Of a stretch of 64,000 nt of DNA, positions 52,161-61,449 are shown in pieces. Under the pieces are notes generated by a model that was not told the DNA's origin, searched no databases, and saw only the letters and a program-made list of their open reading frames with translations. Position 1 is the first letter of the stretch, and the number at the start of each line of letters is the position of its first letter. The DNA comes from Bacillota bacterium (lineage in GTDB: Bacteria; Bacillota; SHA-98; UBA4971): assembly GCA_014360195.1 (NCBI GenBank), contig JACIXY010000001.1:398588-462587 (forward strand), read 5' to 3'. Position numbers and translations under genes: made by a program.

Positions 52161-52746
52161 GTTCCTTGCGGACCTCCTCGCAGTCGCCCTGGCAGGCGCC
52201 GCCATCAAGCTGATGGACGATCACCTTGACTACGAGGCCGACATCGCCCAGGGCCGGCCATCGCTTGTGCATACCCTTGGCAGTGGCGCCGTGCTCTACG
52301 CCCTGGTCTTCGCGCTCATCGGCTGTGGCATAAACGTGCGCCTCGTATCTCCGCTCGTTCTTGCGGCCTACGTGGTAGGGATGCTGAAGAACCCCAGCGA
52401 GATGCTGCCCCTGGGGCTTTCGGCATGGATGGAATCAGCGCTCGTCGCTGCCGTGACGTGGCTGCTCTTCGGGTGGCGGACGACGTGCGTTTCCGTGTTG
52501 CTGATGGCCGCCGTCCAGCTTGGTGACGATCTGCAAGACCTCGCATTCGACCGCGCCGCAAGATGCACCAATCTCGCCCGGCGCCTCGGCAGGGGCGAGG
52601 CGATCCTGCTATGCCTCATAGCGCTCCTGGCAGCCATGATCTTAGACCGGCGCACGACCCTCCTCGTATGCCTGTGTGCCCCCCTGATTGAGGCCGCTAG
52701 CCGCGTCGCCGAATGTAGCAGGGGAGGCGAGATAGATGTCGATTGA
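52141..52746 (+). CDS. Integral membrane protein with two DDxxDxxxD motifs (UbiA-like)
   Basis: A 201-residue protein with about six hydrophobic segments. Two acidic motifs stand out: MDDHLDYEAD near residue 25 and GDDLQDLAFD near 128. Both fit the DDxxDxxxD/NDxxDxxxD metal-diphosphate sites of the UbiA prenyltransferase superfamily, though the protein is about 80-100 residues shorter than usual UbiA members and both motifs start with DD. It overlaps the GTPase gene upstream and the small protein gene downstream. I do not recognise a named family; the prenyltransferase-fold idea is inference. Confidence 0.6.
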   Translation: MSSVISRFLADLLAVALAGAAIKLMDDHLDYEADIAQGRPSLVHTLGSGAVLYALVFALIGCGINVRLVSPLVLAAYVVGMLKNPSEMLPLGLSAWMESALVAAVTWLLFGWRTTCVSVLLMAAVQLGDDLQDLAFDRAARCTNLARRLGRGEAILLCLIALLAAMILDRRTTLLVCLCAPLIEAASRVAECSRGGEIDVD

Positions 52747-52996
52747 CGGCTGGCTGCTGCTTGTAGCCGTGGGCTTCCTCCTCGGATATATCGTCGGGCA
52801 CAGGCACGGTCGGGCGGAGGGCTTCAGGGACGGTGCCGTGTTCGCCCCCATCGAGATGCGCCGCGAATCCCTCGAGCGCGGAAGGTGCACCATATGTGGG
52901 ACGGGGACGGGGACGAGGAAGGCGCCGGACCCCGACGGCGAGGCGAGAAACGAGGCTGCGAGCCCAAGCAGGAGATCCTCGCCGGAGCGCGAATAA
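52736..52996 (+). CDS. Small membrane-anchored protein, unknown function
   Basis: An 86-residue protein with one N-terminal transmembrane helix (about 5-22, WLLLVAVGFLLGYIVG), then a His/Arg-rich stretch (GHRHGRAEGFRDG), a CTIC pair that could bind metal or form a disulfide, and a charged disordered tail. The ATG at 52736 follows GGGGAGGCGAGA and overlaps the preceding gene by 11 bp. I do not recognise it. Confidence 0.6.
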   Translation: MSIDGWLLLVAVGFLLGYIVGHRHGRAEGFRDGAVFAPIEMRRESLERGRCTICGTGTGTRKAPDPDGEARNEAASPSRRSSPERE

Positions 52997-53088
52997 CAGG
53001 CGAATAACGGGTGCACGACTCCCGAGAAAGTCTGGTCGAGGCCCGGGCGTACAGGCCGCCCGGCGCTTAGGAAAGGGACGAGCATACG

Positions 53089-53979
53089 ATGGCAAAGGCT
53101 GCTGGAGCGAAGACCGCGTTTGTGAAAATGCACGGTCTTGGAAATGACTTCATTCTCTTCGACTTCACGCGGCACCGTGTGCCCCCCGCCGCAGATGCGA
53201 CACGATGGGCAAGGGCGGCGCGCAGGCTCTGCGAGAGGCACACGGGCGTTGGCGCCGACGGGGTCGTGCTGGTCCTGCCGTCCGCTTGCGCGGACGTCCG
53301 CATGCGTATCTTCAACAGCGACGGAAGCGAGGCGGGAATGTGTGGAAACGCGTCCCGGTGCGTGGCCGTCTACGCCCGGGACGCAGGCCTTGCCTCCGGG
53401 CAGGCCGTGTCCATAGAGGCGAAGGGGGCACACGTTCGCGCGGAGATAATCACCGAGGGCGAGTTCGCGGGCCAGGTCCGGGTGGACATGGGTCCACCTA
53501 GCTTTCGGCCTGAGGACATCCCCGTGGCAGCTACTGGCCCCGCCGTCATCGGCGAAAGGCGCACCCTGGCGGCCGGCGACTTCGAGATCACCTGCGTTTC
53601 CATGGGGAATCCTCACTGCGTGATATTCGTGCCGGATGTGGCTGCCGTGGATCTCAAGCGCCTCGGCCCCGCCGTCGAGCACGACCCCTTCTTCCCGGAC
53701 AGGACGAACGTCGAATTCGTCCAGGTGAACGGCCCAGGCGACCTCACCGTGCGCGTATGGGAGAGAGGGGCGGGGCCCACGCTTGCATGCGGGACAGGGG
53801 CATGCGCGTCGCTGGTGGCCGCGGCGGAGCGCGGGTTTTCCGGTAGGTCAGCGCGGGTGCAGCTTCCCGGCGGAACGCTCTTCGTGGAGTGGAGTGAGAA
53901 CAACCATGTGTTCATGACCGGCCCTGCAACACGCGTGTTCACAGGAATCATCGATGACTTCGAGGAGTGGTTGAAGTGA
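53089..53979 (+). CDS. dapF: Diaminopimelate epimerase
   Basis: DapF converts LL-DAP to meso-DAP for lysine and peptidoglycan. It has 296 residues with two alpha/beta halves, each giving one catalytic Cys: GMCGNASRC near residue 85 and [10 protein letters not shown] near 230. Other motifs are [15 protein letters not shown] at the N-terminus and [12 protein letters not shown]. The start is ATG at 53089. The stop overlaps dapL (GTGA), so the last two steps of the DapL variant pathway are co-translated. Confidence 0.96.
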   Translation: MAKAAGAKTAFVKMHGLGNDFILFDFTRHRVPPAADATRWARAARRLCERHTGVGADGVVLVLPSACADVRMRIFNSDGSEAGMCGNASRCVAVYARDAGLASGQAVSIEAKGAHVRAEIITEGEFAGQVRVDMGPPSFRPEDIPVAATGPAVIGERRTLAAGDFEITCVSMGNPHCVIFVPDVAAVDLKRLGPAVEHDPFFPDRTNVEFVQVNGPGDLTVRVWERGAGPTLACGTGACASLVAAAERGFSGRSARVQLPGGTLFVEWSENNHVFMTGPATRVFTGIIDDFEEWLK

Positions 53980-55154
53980 GAGTTCAGGAAGCACAAAGGA
54001 TCACGAACCTGCCGCCGTATCTTTTTGCCGAGGTTGATCGCCAGATAGCCCGTGCCCGCGAGCGCGGCGTCGACGTCATCAGTCTTGGCATCGGCGACCC
54101 CGATTTCCCGACGCCTGCGCACGTGGTGGCGCGGCTCAAAGAAGCCGCAGAAGACCCGGCGAACCATCGCTATCCAAGCTATGAGGGGCTGCGCGCGTAC
54201 CGCGCCGCTGTGGCTAGCTGGTATAAGCGCAGGTTTGACGTGGATCTTGATCCCGACACGGAAGTGGTGTCGCTCATCGGCTCGAAGGAGGGCATCGCGC
54301 ACATCCCCTGGTGCTTCATCGACCCTGGGGACCTCGCTCTCGTACCGGACCCGGGGTACCCAGTTTATGCAACAGCTGTGCTGCTCGCAGGCGGGGACCC
54401 GTTCCCGATGAGGCTTCGCCCCGAGACCGGGTGGCTGCCTGACCTCGACGCGATCCCCAGGGACGTCCGGGCGAAAGCAAAACTGATGTTCATCAACTAC
54501 CCGAACAACCCTACTGCTGCCGCAGTGGACGGGACCGGGTTCTTTGAGTCTGTGGTGGAATTCGCGCGGGCGAACTCCATCATCGTGTGCCACGACGCCG
54601 CGTACAGCGAGATCACCTTCGATGGCTATGTGGCCCCCAGCTTCCTCCAGGTGCCGGGCGCGAAGGAAGTGGGGATCGAGTTTCACTCCCTGTCGAAGAC
54701 CTACAACATGACCGGGTGGCGCATCGGCTGGGCCGCGGGGCGCCGGGAGGTCATCGAGGCGCTCGGCAGGCTCAAGACCAACCTCGACTCCGGCATCTTC
54801 CAGCCCGTCCAGTATGCCGCGATAGCCGCCCTCGAGACGCCGCCCGAGCACTTCGGCCAGGTGCTCCCGGCATACGCAAGGCGCCGTGAGAAGGTGGTCG
54901 CCGCGCTGAACCGCCTCGGGTGGAACCTGGAACCCCCGAAGGGGACTTTCTACGTTTGGGCGCCCGTTCCGAAAGGATATTCATCCATAGAGTTTTCGCG
55001 GCACGTCCTGGACAAGGCAGGCGTCTTCGTCACGCCCGGCATCGGGTACGGGTCTGCGGGTGAGGGTTACTTCAGGATATCAGTCACCATCGACGATGCC
55101 AGGCTCGAAGAGGCGATCTCGCGTCTGGAGGAAGCAGGAGTCGGGTTTTCATGA
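53976..55154 (+). CDS. dapL: LL-diaminopimelate aminotransferase
   Basis: DapL is a PLP fold-type I aminotransferase that converts tetrahydrodipicolinate directly to LL-DAP, bypassing the acyl routes. It has 392 residues: the N-terminal [13 protein letters not shown] and [12 protein letters not shown], the NYPNNPT motif, and the PLP Lys in [20 protein letters not shown] at 53976 overlaps the dapF stop; GTG at 53967 is also possible. Proximity to dapF supports DapL over the general aspartate aminotransferase name. Confidence 0.92.
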   Translation: MRVQEAQRITNLPPYLFAEVDRQIARARERGVDVISLGIGDPDFPTPAHVVARLKEAAEDPANHRYPSYEGLRAYRAAVASWYKRRFDVDLDPDTEVVSLIGSKEGIAHIPWCFIDPGDLALVPDPGYPVYATAVLLAGGDPFPMRLRPETGWLPDLDAIPRDVRAKAKLMFINYPNNPTAAAVDGTGFFESVVEFARANSIIVCHDAAYSEITFDGYVAPSFLQVPGAKEVGIEFHSLSKTYNMTGWRIGWAAGRREVIEALGRLKTNLDSGIFQPVQYAAIAALETPPEHFGQVLPAYARRREKVVAALNRLGWNLEPPKGTFYVWAPVPKGYSSIEFSRHVLDKAGVFVTPGIGYGSAGEGYFRISVTIDDARLEEAISRLEEAGVGFS

Positions 55155-56527
55155 CTGGCCGCGACGGTGTTAAGGACATCAATGAGATCAATGACATCAA
55201 GGGCATCGAGGGCATAATCGAAAGCGGCCTCGACATCGACCCGGGCCTCGCCACGCTTGCGCGGGAGGCGGAGGAGGCATGCAGACATGACATCGAGACC
55301 ATCGATGCTCTCGCCGGGCGCAACCTTGCCAGGGTCCTGGACGCGTTCAGGGAGGCGGGCGTAACTGACCAGGACTTCGGCGGCACGACAGGGTACGGCT
55401 ACGATGATCGGGGTAGGGAAGCGGCGGAGGCGGTCTTCGCCAGGGTGTTCGGCGCTGAGGCCGCCATAGTACGCCATCAGATAGCCTCTGGCACCCACGC
55501 GCTCGCCCTGTGCCTCTTCGGCCTCCTTCTCCCTGGCGATGAGATTCTGTTCGCCACGGGCGACCCTTACGACACCTTGCGCGACGTGGTGGGGATGGCG
55601 AGGCCCGTGCCGGGGTCTTGCGCCGAGCTTGGGGTGACGTGGCAGGTTGTCCCGCGCGAAGGCGAAGGCCGGGCCCTTAACGTAGACAGGATACGACGCG
55701 CCGTCGGCGACCGCACGAAGGTGGTGTTCATTCAGCGATCCCGAGGATACGCATGGCAGTCATCGGTGCCGGTGAGCGAGATCGAGCGTATCACCCGCGC
55801 GGTCAAGGAAGAGAAGCCGGATGTCGTCGTGGTCGTCGACAACTGCTACGGCGAGTTCACGGAGGACCGAGAACCCACCGCGGCCGGCGCGGACGTGGCA
55901 GCAGGCTCGCTCATCAAGAATCCCGGCGGCGGGATCGCCCCCGCAGGCGGCTACATCGTCGGTAGACGCGACCTTGTCGAGCGCATTGCCGCTCGTCTCA
56001 CGGCCCCGGGGGTGGGCATAGCCGTCGGACCGAGCCTGGGGCAGTCTCGCCTCATCCTGCAGGGCTTCTTCCTCGCTCCGGTGATGGTGGCAGAGTCCCT
56101 GGCGGGCACGCGGGTTGCCGCCCAGGTTTTCCGGGCGCTCGGCTATCCCACGTTGCCTGGCCCCCGGGAAGTGCCGTCCGATACCGTGCTCGCCGTGAGG
56201 ATGTTCAGCAGGAACCGCCTGCTCACGTTCTGCCGCGGCTTCCATCTTGCAAGCCCCGTGAACGCCAGGTACGCCCCTGAGCCGAGCCCGCTCCCCGGCT
56301 ACAGCGACAGCATCATCATGGCCGGAGGAACCTTCGTGCAGGGCTCGTCATCGGAGCTAACGGTGGATGCGCCGCTTCGGCCGCCATACGTGGCATACAT
56401 CCAGGGAGGGCTTTCGAGGCACCACGTGAAACTCGCGGTGCTGGCCGGCCTTTCTGCGTTGTCTCGAAGAGGCATCCTGGGGCCCATTGCAGGAAACGGT
56501 CCGGACGCGCGGGGCAACCCGAAATGA
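55151..56527 (+). CDS. PLP-dependent methionine gamma-lyase family protein (YnbB/aluminium-resistance type)
   Basis: A 458-residue PLP enzyme of the family called YnbB or aluminium resistance protein, with an unproven substrate. Motifs are [39 protein letters not shown] and the PLP Lys in [18 protein letters not shown]. The N-terminus contains an imperfect Asp/Ile/Asn repeat ([14 protein letters not shown]). ATG at 55151 overlaps the dapL stop. In B. subtilis ynbB lies near spoVK, matching this neighbourhood. Confidence 0.9.
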   Translation: MTGRDGVKDINEINDIKGIEGIIESGLDIDPGLATLAREAEEACRHDIETIDALAGRNLARVLDAFREAGVTDQDFGGTTGYGYDDRGREAAEAVFARVFGAEAAIVRHQIASGTHALALCLFGLLLPGDEILFATGDPYDTLRDVVGMARPVPGSCAELGVTWQVVPREGEGRALNVDRIRRAVGDRTKVVFIQRSRGYAWQSSVPVSEIERITRAVKEEKPDVVVVVDNCYGEFTEDREPTAAGADVAAGSLIKNPGGGIAPAGGYIVGRRDLVERIAARLTAPGVGIAVGPSLGQSRLILQGFFLAPVMVAESLAGTRVAAQVFRALGYPTLPGPREVPSDTVLAVRMFSRNRLLTFCRGFHLASPVNARYAPEPSPLPGYSDSIIMAGGTFVQGSSSELTVDAPLRPPYVAYIQGGLSRHHVKLAVLAGLSALSRRGILGPIAGNGPDARGNPK

Positions 56528-56552
56528 AGGTGGACGAATTGCGGAGATTCCC

Positions 56553-56580
56553 TTGACTTTGGGGTGCGATCTGCTAAAAT
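56553..56580 (+). promoter_or_regulatory. Vegetative-type promoter of speD
   Basis: TTGACT (56553-56558), a 16-bp spacer, and TAAAAT (56575-56580) with an upstream TG (TGCTAAAAT) lie 60 bp before the speD start. With the strong terminator downstream this makes speD a single-gene transcript. Confidence 0.7.
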
Positions 56581-56642
56581 TGCGTTGATCGGGGAAGTCA
56601 CCGATCGGAAGGGAGAGATCTGGAAGGGAGGCGGGACTTTGG

Positions 56643-57026
56643 ATGGCAAACACTTTGGGGCGTCATATCCTGTGCGAGGCGTACGAGTGTGACCCTGGGG
56701 TGCTTGACAACATCGAAGCCGTTCGGGAGATCATGGTAGACGCTGCTTTGCGGGCAGGGGCTGAGATCCGCGAGGTGGCGTTTCATAAATTCAGCCCCCA
56801 GGGTGTAAGCGGTGTGGTGGTCATATCCGAGTCGCACCTGGCCATCCACACCTGGCCGGAGCACAGGTATGCTGCGGTCGATGTGTTTACATGTGGGGAG
56901 AAGGTGGACCCCATGGTCGCGTGTCGATACATCCGCGACCGGTTCAAGGCCCGCCGAATCGTGGCTTCCGAGGTGAAAAGGGGGATCTTCGACGAGCACA
57001 ACGTGACGAAGATCTCCCCGGGGTAG
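56643..57026 (+). CDS. speD: S-adenosylmethionine decarboxylase proenzyme
   Basis: SpeD (prokaryotic SpeH type) makes the aminopropyl donor for spermidine. It has 127 residues, standard for this class. The self-cleavage site that creates the pyruvoyl group is in SESHLAIHTWPE (before the Ser), followed by the catalytic VDVFTCG Cys. It also has HILCEAYECDP near the start and VASEVKRG late. The start is ATG at 56643 after GGGAGGCGGG. Confidence 0.95.
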   Translation: MANTLGRHILCEAYECDPGVLDNIEAVREIMVDAALRAGAEIREVAFHKFSPQGVSGVVVISESHLAIHTWPEHRYAAVDVFTCGEKVDPMVACRYIRDRFKARRIVASEVKRGIFDEHNVTKISPG

Positions 57027-57065
57027 CTTCCTTCGGGAACTTCACACCAGCGCATACGTCAGATC

Positions 57066-57105
57066 GGATCGGGGAACAAGAAGAGCGTTCCCCGGTCCTT
57101 TTTTT
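57066..57105 (+). terminator. Intrinsic terminator after speD
   Basis: GGATCGGGGAAC pairs with GTTCCCCGGTCC (12 bp, one wobble) and runs into seven T. This is the clearest terminator of the window. Confidence 0.93.
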
Positions 57106-57230
57106 CACAGCGCGCGAAAAAGCAGGATAGGAGTGAGAGGTGGCGAAGTAAGTGGACTGCCGCGGGCCGACCCATCGCGTCTCGCGCGGCAGGGATCGGC
57201 CCGGCCAGCTTGAGGAGGGGATTTTCGCTG

Positions 57231-58304
57231 ATGGACGCAACTGCGAAGATGCTCAAAGAGCTTTCGGAAGCCCCGGGGGTGTCAGGCTATGAGAGGGAGG
57301 TACGGAAGATCATCCGAAGGTATGTGGAACCGCATGCCGTGATCGAGCAGGACCGGCTCGGGAGCGTCGTGGCGCGCCGCACAGGCACGAGCGATCGGCC
57401 CAGGATAATGCTGGCGGCCCATATGGACGAGATCGGGTTCATGGTGAAGTCGGTGACTCCCGAGGGGTTCCTGAGATTCCTGCCCCTTGGCGGATGGTTT
57501 GACCAGGTCCTGCTGGCACAGAGGGTGATCGTCAAGACCGCGTCCGGCGACGTACCCGGGATCATCGGCTCGAAGCCGCCCCACCTTCTCACCGAAGAGG
57601 AGCGGAAGAAAGTCGTCGAAAAGAAGGAGATGTTCATCGACGTCGGGGCCACCAGCTTTGAGCAGGCTACGGACGAGTTCGGCATTCGGCCGGGCGACCC
57701 TGTGATCCCGGTGAGCAGCTTTGAGGTCTTCAAGAACGAGAAGATATACATGGGCAAGGCGTGGGACGACAGGGTCGGATGCGCCCTCTTCATCGACGTC
57801 CTCAGGAACCTCGCAAGCACGACCCATCCTAACACGGTGTACGGGGTGGGCACGGTGCAAGAGGAGGTAGGGCTTCGCGGAGCGGAGACCAGCGCAAATG
57901 TAGTCGATCCTGACGTGGCGTTCGCGCTCGAAGTCGGCATCGCCAACGACGTGCCCGGCAGCGACAAAGAGAAGGTGCAGGAGCGAATGGGCGCGGGCCC
58001 CGTCATCCTCATCTATGACAGGTCGCTCATCCCCAACATCAAGCTTCGCGACCTCGTCATCGATACGGCGAAGGCCCACGGCATACCATACCAAACCGAC
58101 TTTATGGAAGGCGGCGCAGCTGACACCGGGAGGATCCACCTCCACGGCAGCGGCGTGCCATCGATCGTGATCGGAGTGCCGTCGCGCTACATCCACAGCC
58201 ACGCTGCGCTCATAAACCGCGATGACTACGACCACGCGGTCGCGCTCATAACAGAGGTTGTGAAGCGGCTTGACGCCGCAACCGTGGCCGACCTCGTAAG
58301 CTAG
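57231..58304 (+). CDS. M42 family metallopeptidase (glutamyl aminopeptidase/FrvX type)
   Basis: M42 aminopeptidases form dodecameric TET particles that trim peptides. It has 357 residues with metal ligands in AAHMDEIGF, KAWDDRVGC, VQEEVGLRGAE (catalytic Glu pair), the Asp/Glu in EVGIANDVPG, and His in RYIHSHAALI. ATG at 57231 follows TGAGGAGGGG. It stands alone between the speD terminator and the DUF4139 gene. Confidence 0.94.
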   Translation: MDATAKMLKELSEAPGVSGYEREVRKIIRRYVEPHAVIEQDRLGSVVARRTGTSDRPRIMLAAHMDEIGFMVKSVTPEGFLRFLPLGGWFDQVLLAQRVIVKTASGDVPGIIGSKPPHLLTEEERKKVVEKKEMFIDVGATSFEQATDEFGIRPGDPVIPVSSFEVFKNEKIYMGKAWDDRVGCALFIDVLRNLASTTHPNTVYGVGTVQEEVGLRGAETSANVVDPDVAFALEVGIANDVPGSDKEKVQERMGAGPVILIYDRSLIPNIKLRDLVIDTAKAHGIPYQTDFMEGGAADTGRIHLHGSGVPSIVIGVPSRYIHSHAALINRDDYDHAVALITEVVKRLDAATVADLVS

Positions 58305-58408
58305 CTTGAACGGCTCCAGGAGGCGTCTGGCGCTTAAGTCTTGAACCCCGACTGGCGTCCATGAGAGGGCTCCTCCTGCATTCGGATCCTCAAAAGGAGG
58401 GAACTGAC

Positions 58409-59839
58409 ATGCTGCGTGGGAAACGTGCCGTACTTCTCCTGCTGCTCGCCGCGATGGTGCTCGCGACGCCGGGCGCGGCGCTCGCGCAGGACACGAGCAT
58501 AGAGGTAGGTCCTGAACAGCAAAGGAACGTATCGCTCACCGTTTACAACAACAACCTGGCGCTTGTCCGCGACGAGCGTCTTATCTCGTTGGGCCAGGGC
58601 CTCAATATCCTGCGGTTTTCCGATGTCGCCCGGGAGATAGATCCGTCCTCGGTGCGCCTGGTGTCGCTCACGGCGCCCGGCGACCTCAAGCTTCTTGAGC
58701 AGAATTTCGAGTACGACCTCGTGAGCAGGCAGAAACTTCTCGAGAAATATATAGGCAAGGAGATAGAGCTGAACCGCGACGGCGTCATACGTCCGGCGCG
58801 TCTTCTCGCCGTGGACTCCCAGGGCAGGCTCACCGTGGAGATGGACGGGAAGATCCTCCTGGACCCGCCCGGCAACATCGAGCTTCCCGCGCTACCGTCA
58901 GGGCTTATCCTGCGCCCGACTCTCGTGTGGTATCTGGACGCAAAGTCGGCCGCTGACCACGTTGCCGAGGTGAACTACCTCACGACGGGCATAAGCTGGC
59001 GTGCAGACTACGTCTGCGTGCTTGACGACAAGGACAAGGCAGTAGCCCTCAACGGGTGGGTCACCCTGGATAACAGGAGCGGTGCCACATACCGCAATGC
59101 CTCGCTGAAGCTCATCGCCGGGGAAGTGCGCACGGTCGAGCCGGAGATGGGTCTCAAGGCCGTGCCCATGCGCGTCGGAGCCGCACCTGCCCCCGGTGCG
59201 TTCGAGGAGAAACCGCTCTTCGAGTATCATTCATACACACTGAGGCGCCGCACCACGGTGGCCGATAACCAGCTCAAGCAGATTGAGCTGCTCTCGGCGC
59301 CAAACGTGCCCATAAAGAAGCTGTACGTTTTCGAGGCTCCAGAGCGGCGCTACGGGTATCAAACGTACGCAGGGAAGAAGGAGACCGGCGACGTCAAGGT
59401 GGTCATAGAGTTCCAGAACAAGACCGATGCAGGGCTCGGCATCCCACTTCCTGCAGGAAAGGTGCGGGTGTATAAGGCCTCGGCCGACAAGAGCCTCGAC
59501 TTCGTAGGGGAGGACAGCATCGAGCACACCCCACGCGATGAGACGGTGCACCTCTACGTAGGAAACGCCTTCGATCTCGTGGGCGAGCGGACCGTCACCG
59601 ATTACAAGAAGATCGGGGCGAACTCGTATGAGGAAGCGTGCTGCATCAAGCTCCGGAACCACAAGGACGAAGACGTGGAGATCATGGTCGTCGAGCGGTT
59701 CTACGGAGAGTGGACCATCTTGAGCTGCGTCCCGTCGTCATACCAGAAGCTCGACGCGAACACGGCCGCGTTCAAGGTTAAGGTGCCCAAAGGCAAGGAA
59801 GTCGAGATCCTCTACCGGGTCCGCGTCATCGCCGACTAG
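58409..59839 (+). CDS. Secreted DUF4139 domain protein
   Basis: A 476-residue exported protein: an N-terminal signal peptide (KRAVLLLLLAAMVLATPGAALAQD, split at residues 4-27, with an AxA site), then a beta-rich DUF4139-type region with LTVYNNNLALVRDERLISL, LTTGISWRADYVCVLDD, ASLKLIAGEV, and IPLPAGKVRVYK. Function is unknown; family members are secreted or envelope proteins. ATG at 58409 follows AAGGAGGG by 8 bp. Confidence 0.85.
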   Translation: MLRGKRAVLLLLLAAMVLATPGAALAQDTSIEVGPEQQRNVSLTVYNNNLALVRDERLISLGQGLNILRFSDVAREIDPSSVRLVSLTAPGDLKLLEQNFEYDLVSRQKLLEKYIGKEIELNRDGVIRPARLLAVDSQGRLTVEMDGKILLDPPGNIELPALPSGLILRPTLVWYLDAKSAADHVAEVNYLTTGISWRADYVCVLDDKDKAVALNGWVTLDNRSGATYRNASLKLIAGEVRTVEPEMGLKAVPMRVGAAPAPGAFEEKPLFEYHSYTLRRRTTVADNQLKQIELLSAPNVPIKKLYVFEAPERRYGYQTYAGKKETGDVKVVIEFQNKTDAGLGIPLPAGKVRVYKASADKSLDFVGEDSIEHTPRDETVHLYVGNAFDLVGERTVTDYKKIGANSYEEACCIKLRNHKDEDVEIMVVERFYGEWTILSCVPSSYQKLDANTAAFKVKVPKGKEVEILYRVRVIAD

Positions 59840-59947
59840 GCCTGCAAATAGGATAGTAGCGGGAATAGCGCTGCAAGGCGCAATTGTAAAGCCGCTGGCC
59901 GGTGGATGCCGGACGCTGGAAGCGAGATCGATCAGGGAGGGATGGCT

Positions 59948-60190
59948 ATGGCCTGCTATCTGATTGACGACATCGAGGGGTTCCGGCAAAGTGTCGTGGG
60001 CACCGTCATAGTGGACGTGGACATCCGCACAAGCGAGGCAGGACCGCAAGACCCGGGTTACTGGGAGGAAGTTCTCATCACCCTCGACTCCGGCTATGTG
60101 ATCCACTTCTCCAGCACGTTCTCGGAGGAGTTCAAGCAGAAGCGCCATATTGCGCAGCCTCCGCGCGGTGTAGACCGCCACTACCACTAA
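59948..60190 (+). CDS. Small protein of unknown function
   Basis: An 80-residue acidic protein with no signal or membrane segment, a beta-strand-rich middle (VGTVIVDVDIRTSEAG, WEEVLITLDSGYVIHFSSTF) and a basic His-rich end (GVDRHYH). ATG at 59948 has AGGGAGGG at suitable distance; ATG at 59942 is close by. Its last codons and TAA stop lie in the left end of a CTAAGTG element, so the C-terminus may have been reshaped by that insertion. I do not recognise the family. Confidence 0.65.
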   Translation: MACYLIDDIEGFRQSVVGTVIVDVDIRTSEAGPQDPGYWEEVLITLDSGYVIHFSSTFSEEFKQKRHIAQPPRGVDRHYH

Positions 60191-60314
60191 GTGAGGGTGC
60201 AGAAATGCTCCCGACTTTTTGGGAGGGGTTGTCGGTGACTCAAAGAGAGGGTGCAATACCGGCAACCCGGCAACTACTGGAAGAGGGGCGAGAACTAACG
60301 CACCCTCACTTAGT
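60186..60314 (+). repeat. CTAAGTG intergenic element, best-preserved copy
   Basis: It has perfect 15-bp inverted ends (ACTAAGTGAGGGTGC at 60186-60200; its complement at 60300-60314). Inside are a CTCCC/GGGAG hairpin, the core GGTGACTCAAAGAGAGGGTG, a stem of GGGTTGTCGGT with ACCGGCAACCC, and AAGAGGGGCGAGAACTAAC. It encodes no protein. The upstream gene's TAA is in the left end. Confidence 0.92.
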
Positions 60315-60502
60315 TCCAACCATCGGGCTCAAAGGGGCGCACGCGCGTCACGCACACATGCGTCGCTCTCGGGCCTCGGGCGGGGTCGGTCGCGTGGACG
60401 GCCGACCCCGCCGCGTTCTCTCCAGGGAGGGTTGCGGCCGCGCATGGCGAATGCTCCTATGGATAAGCCCGAATGGCTGTGCCCCTGTCGCCACCACAGT
60501 CA

Positions 60503-60570
60503 TAGTGAGCGTGGGGAAATGCTCCCGACTTTTGGGAGAGGTTGCCGGTGACTCAAAGAGAGAGTGGGAA
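60503..60570 (+). repeat. CTAAGTG intergenic element, left half only
   Basis: TAGTGAGCGTGGGGAAATGCTCCCGACTTTTGGGAGAGGTTGCCGG and onward matches the first half of the copy at 60186 (about 85% by eye) and stops just after GACTCAAAGAGAGAG, where the ribosome site of the nuclease gene begins. The region between the two copies (60315-60502) shows no gene. Confidence 0.8.
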
Positions 60571-60585
60571 GGAGGGATCAACGCG

Positions 60586-61449
60586 ATGAGGACAAGGCCG
60601 AGACCCGCAGACGACCTTCTTGGGGAGGGAGATTACTATGTCGCCGAGCGCATGTTCCCGCCGGTCTACGTCTCGCCTGCGGACGGACGGGAGAGCCTTC
60701 GACGTAACCTCAAGCTTCTGCGAGGCATCGGGCCGAAAACCGAGGAGAAATTGAAGGCTCAGGGCTACCACGATCTCGTCTGCCTGTCCCGGCACTCGCG
60801 TTGGGGCCAGGCGGCATGCACCATGCTCGCGGCAATAGAGGAGAGCGACCCCGAGTTTCTCTCAAGGTGCGGGGCATCGGAGCTGGACCTCCTCGGTTTC
60901 TACCCTGCGACCGACATCGCATTCATCGACATAGAGACCACCGGGCTTTACAGCACGCAGCCGCTGTTCCTCGTGGGCATCATGGGTTTCCGCGATGACC
61001 GTGCTGTGTTCCTCCGGCAGTTCCTCGCTCGATCCTACGAAGAGGAGGCTGCTGTGCTCGCCGCGGTCCGCGACGAGCTCGATAGGTTCTCGGTGATAGC
61101 GACCTACAACGGACGCAGGTTCGACATGCCATACATACGCGACCGCATGGTGTTCCACGGCATTGAGTGCGAGTCGTGCAGGCTCCACGTGGACCTGCTC
61201 AGGGTGGTGCGGCGTCTCTACCGGGGAGTGCTGCCCGATTGCAGGCTGGTAACCGTGGCGGCGCACCTTCTCGGCTACGAGCGCCGTGGCGACATCCCGA
61301 GTTCCTTGATTCCGGAGGTTTACCACGAGTTCGTCAGGAGCCGGAATCCCGCTCTCATACGCCCGATCCTCGAACACAACGCCATGGACCTTCACGCGCT
61401 TGCGCTCATCCTCGAGAACATGCTAGACCAGGCAGTGGGGCGAAAGTGA
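60586..61449 (+). CDS. YprB-like RNase H-fold exonuclease domain protein
   Basis: A 287-residue protein: an N-terminal helix-hairpin-helix segment (LLRGIGPKTEEKLKAQG) for nucleic-acid contact, then a DnaQ/RNase H-like 3'-5' exonuclease fold with the first acidic motif DIETTG, a second near ATYNGRRFDMPYIRDR, and the third in LEHNAMDLHALALILE. This matches the YprB ribonuclease H-like family; its substrate is not established. ATG at 60586 follows GGAAGGAGGG by 9 bp, with a half-element directly upstream as leader. Confidence 0.85.
   Translation: MRTRPRPADDLLGEGDYYVAERMFPPVYVSPADGRESLRRNLKLLRGIGPKTEEKLKAQGYHDLVCLSRHSRWGQAACTMLAAIEESDPEFLSRCGASELDLLGFYPATDIAFIDIETTGLYSTQPLFLVGIMGFRDDRAVFLRQFLARSYEEEAAVLAAVRDELDRFSVIATYNGRRFDMPYIRDRMVFHGIECESCRLHVDLLRVVRRLYRGVLPDCRLVTVAAHLLGYERRGDIPSSLIPEVYHEFVRSRNPALIRPILEHNAMDLHALALILENMLDQAVGRK

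Noticed and set aside
60186..60314. The CTAAGTG element as a known riboswitch (cobalamin, c-di-AMP, c-di-GMP)
   Set aside because: The core GGTGACTCAAAGAGA lacks the conserved boxes of these classes, and copies precede functionally unrelated genes in both orientations.
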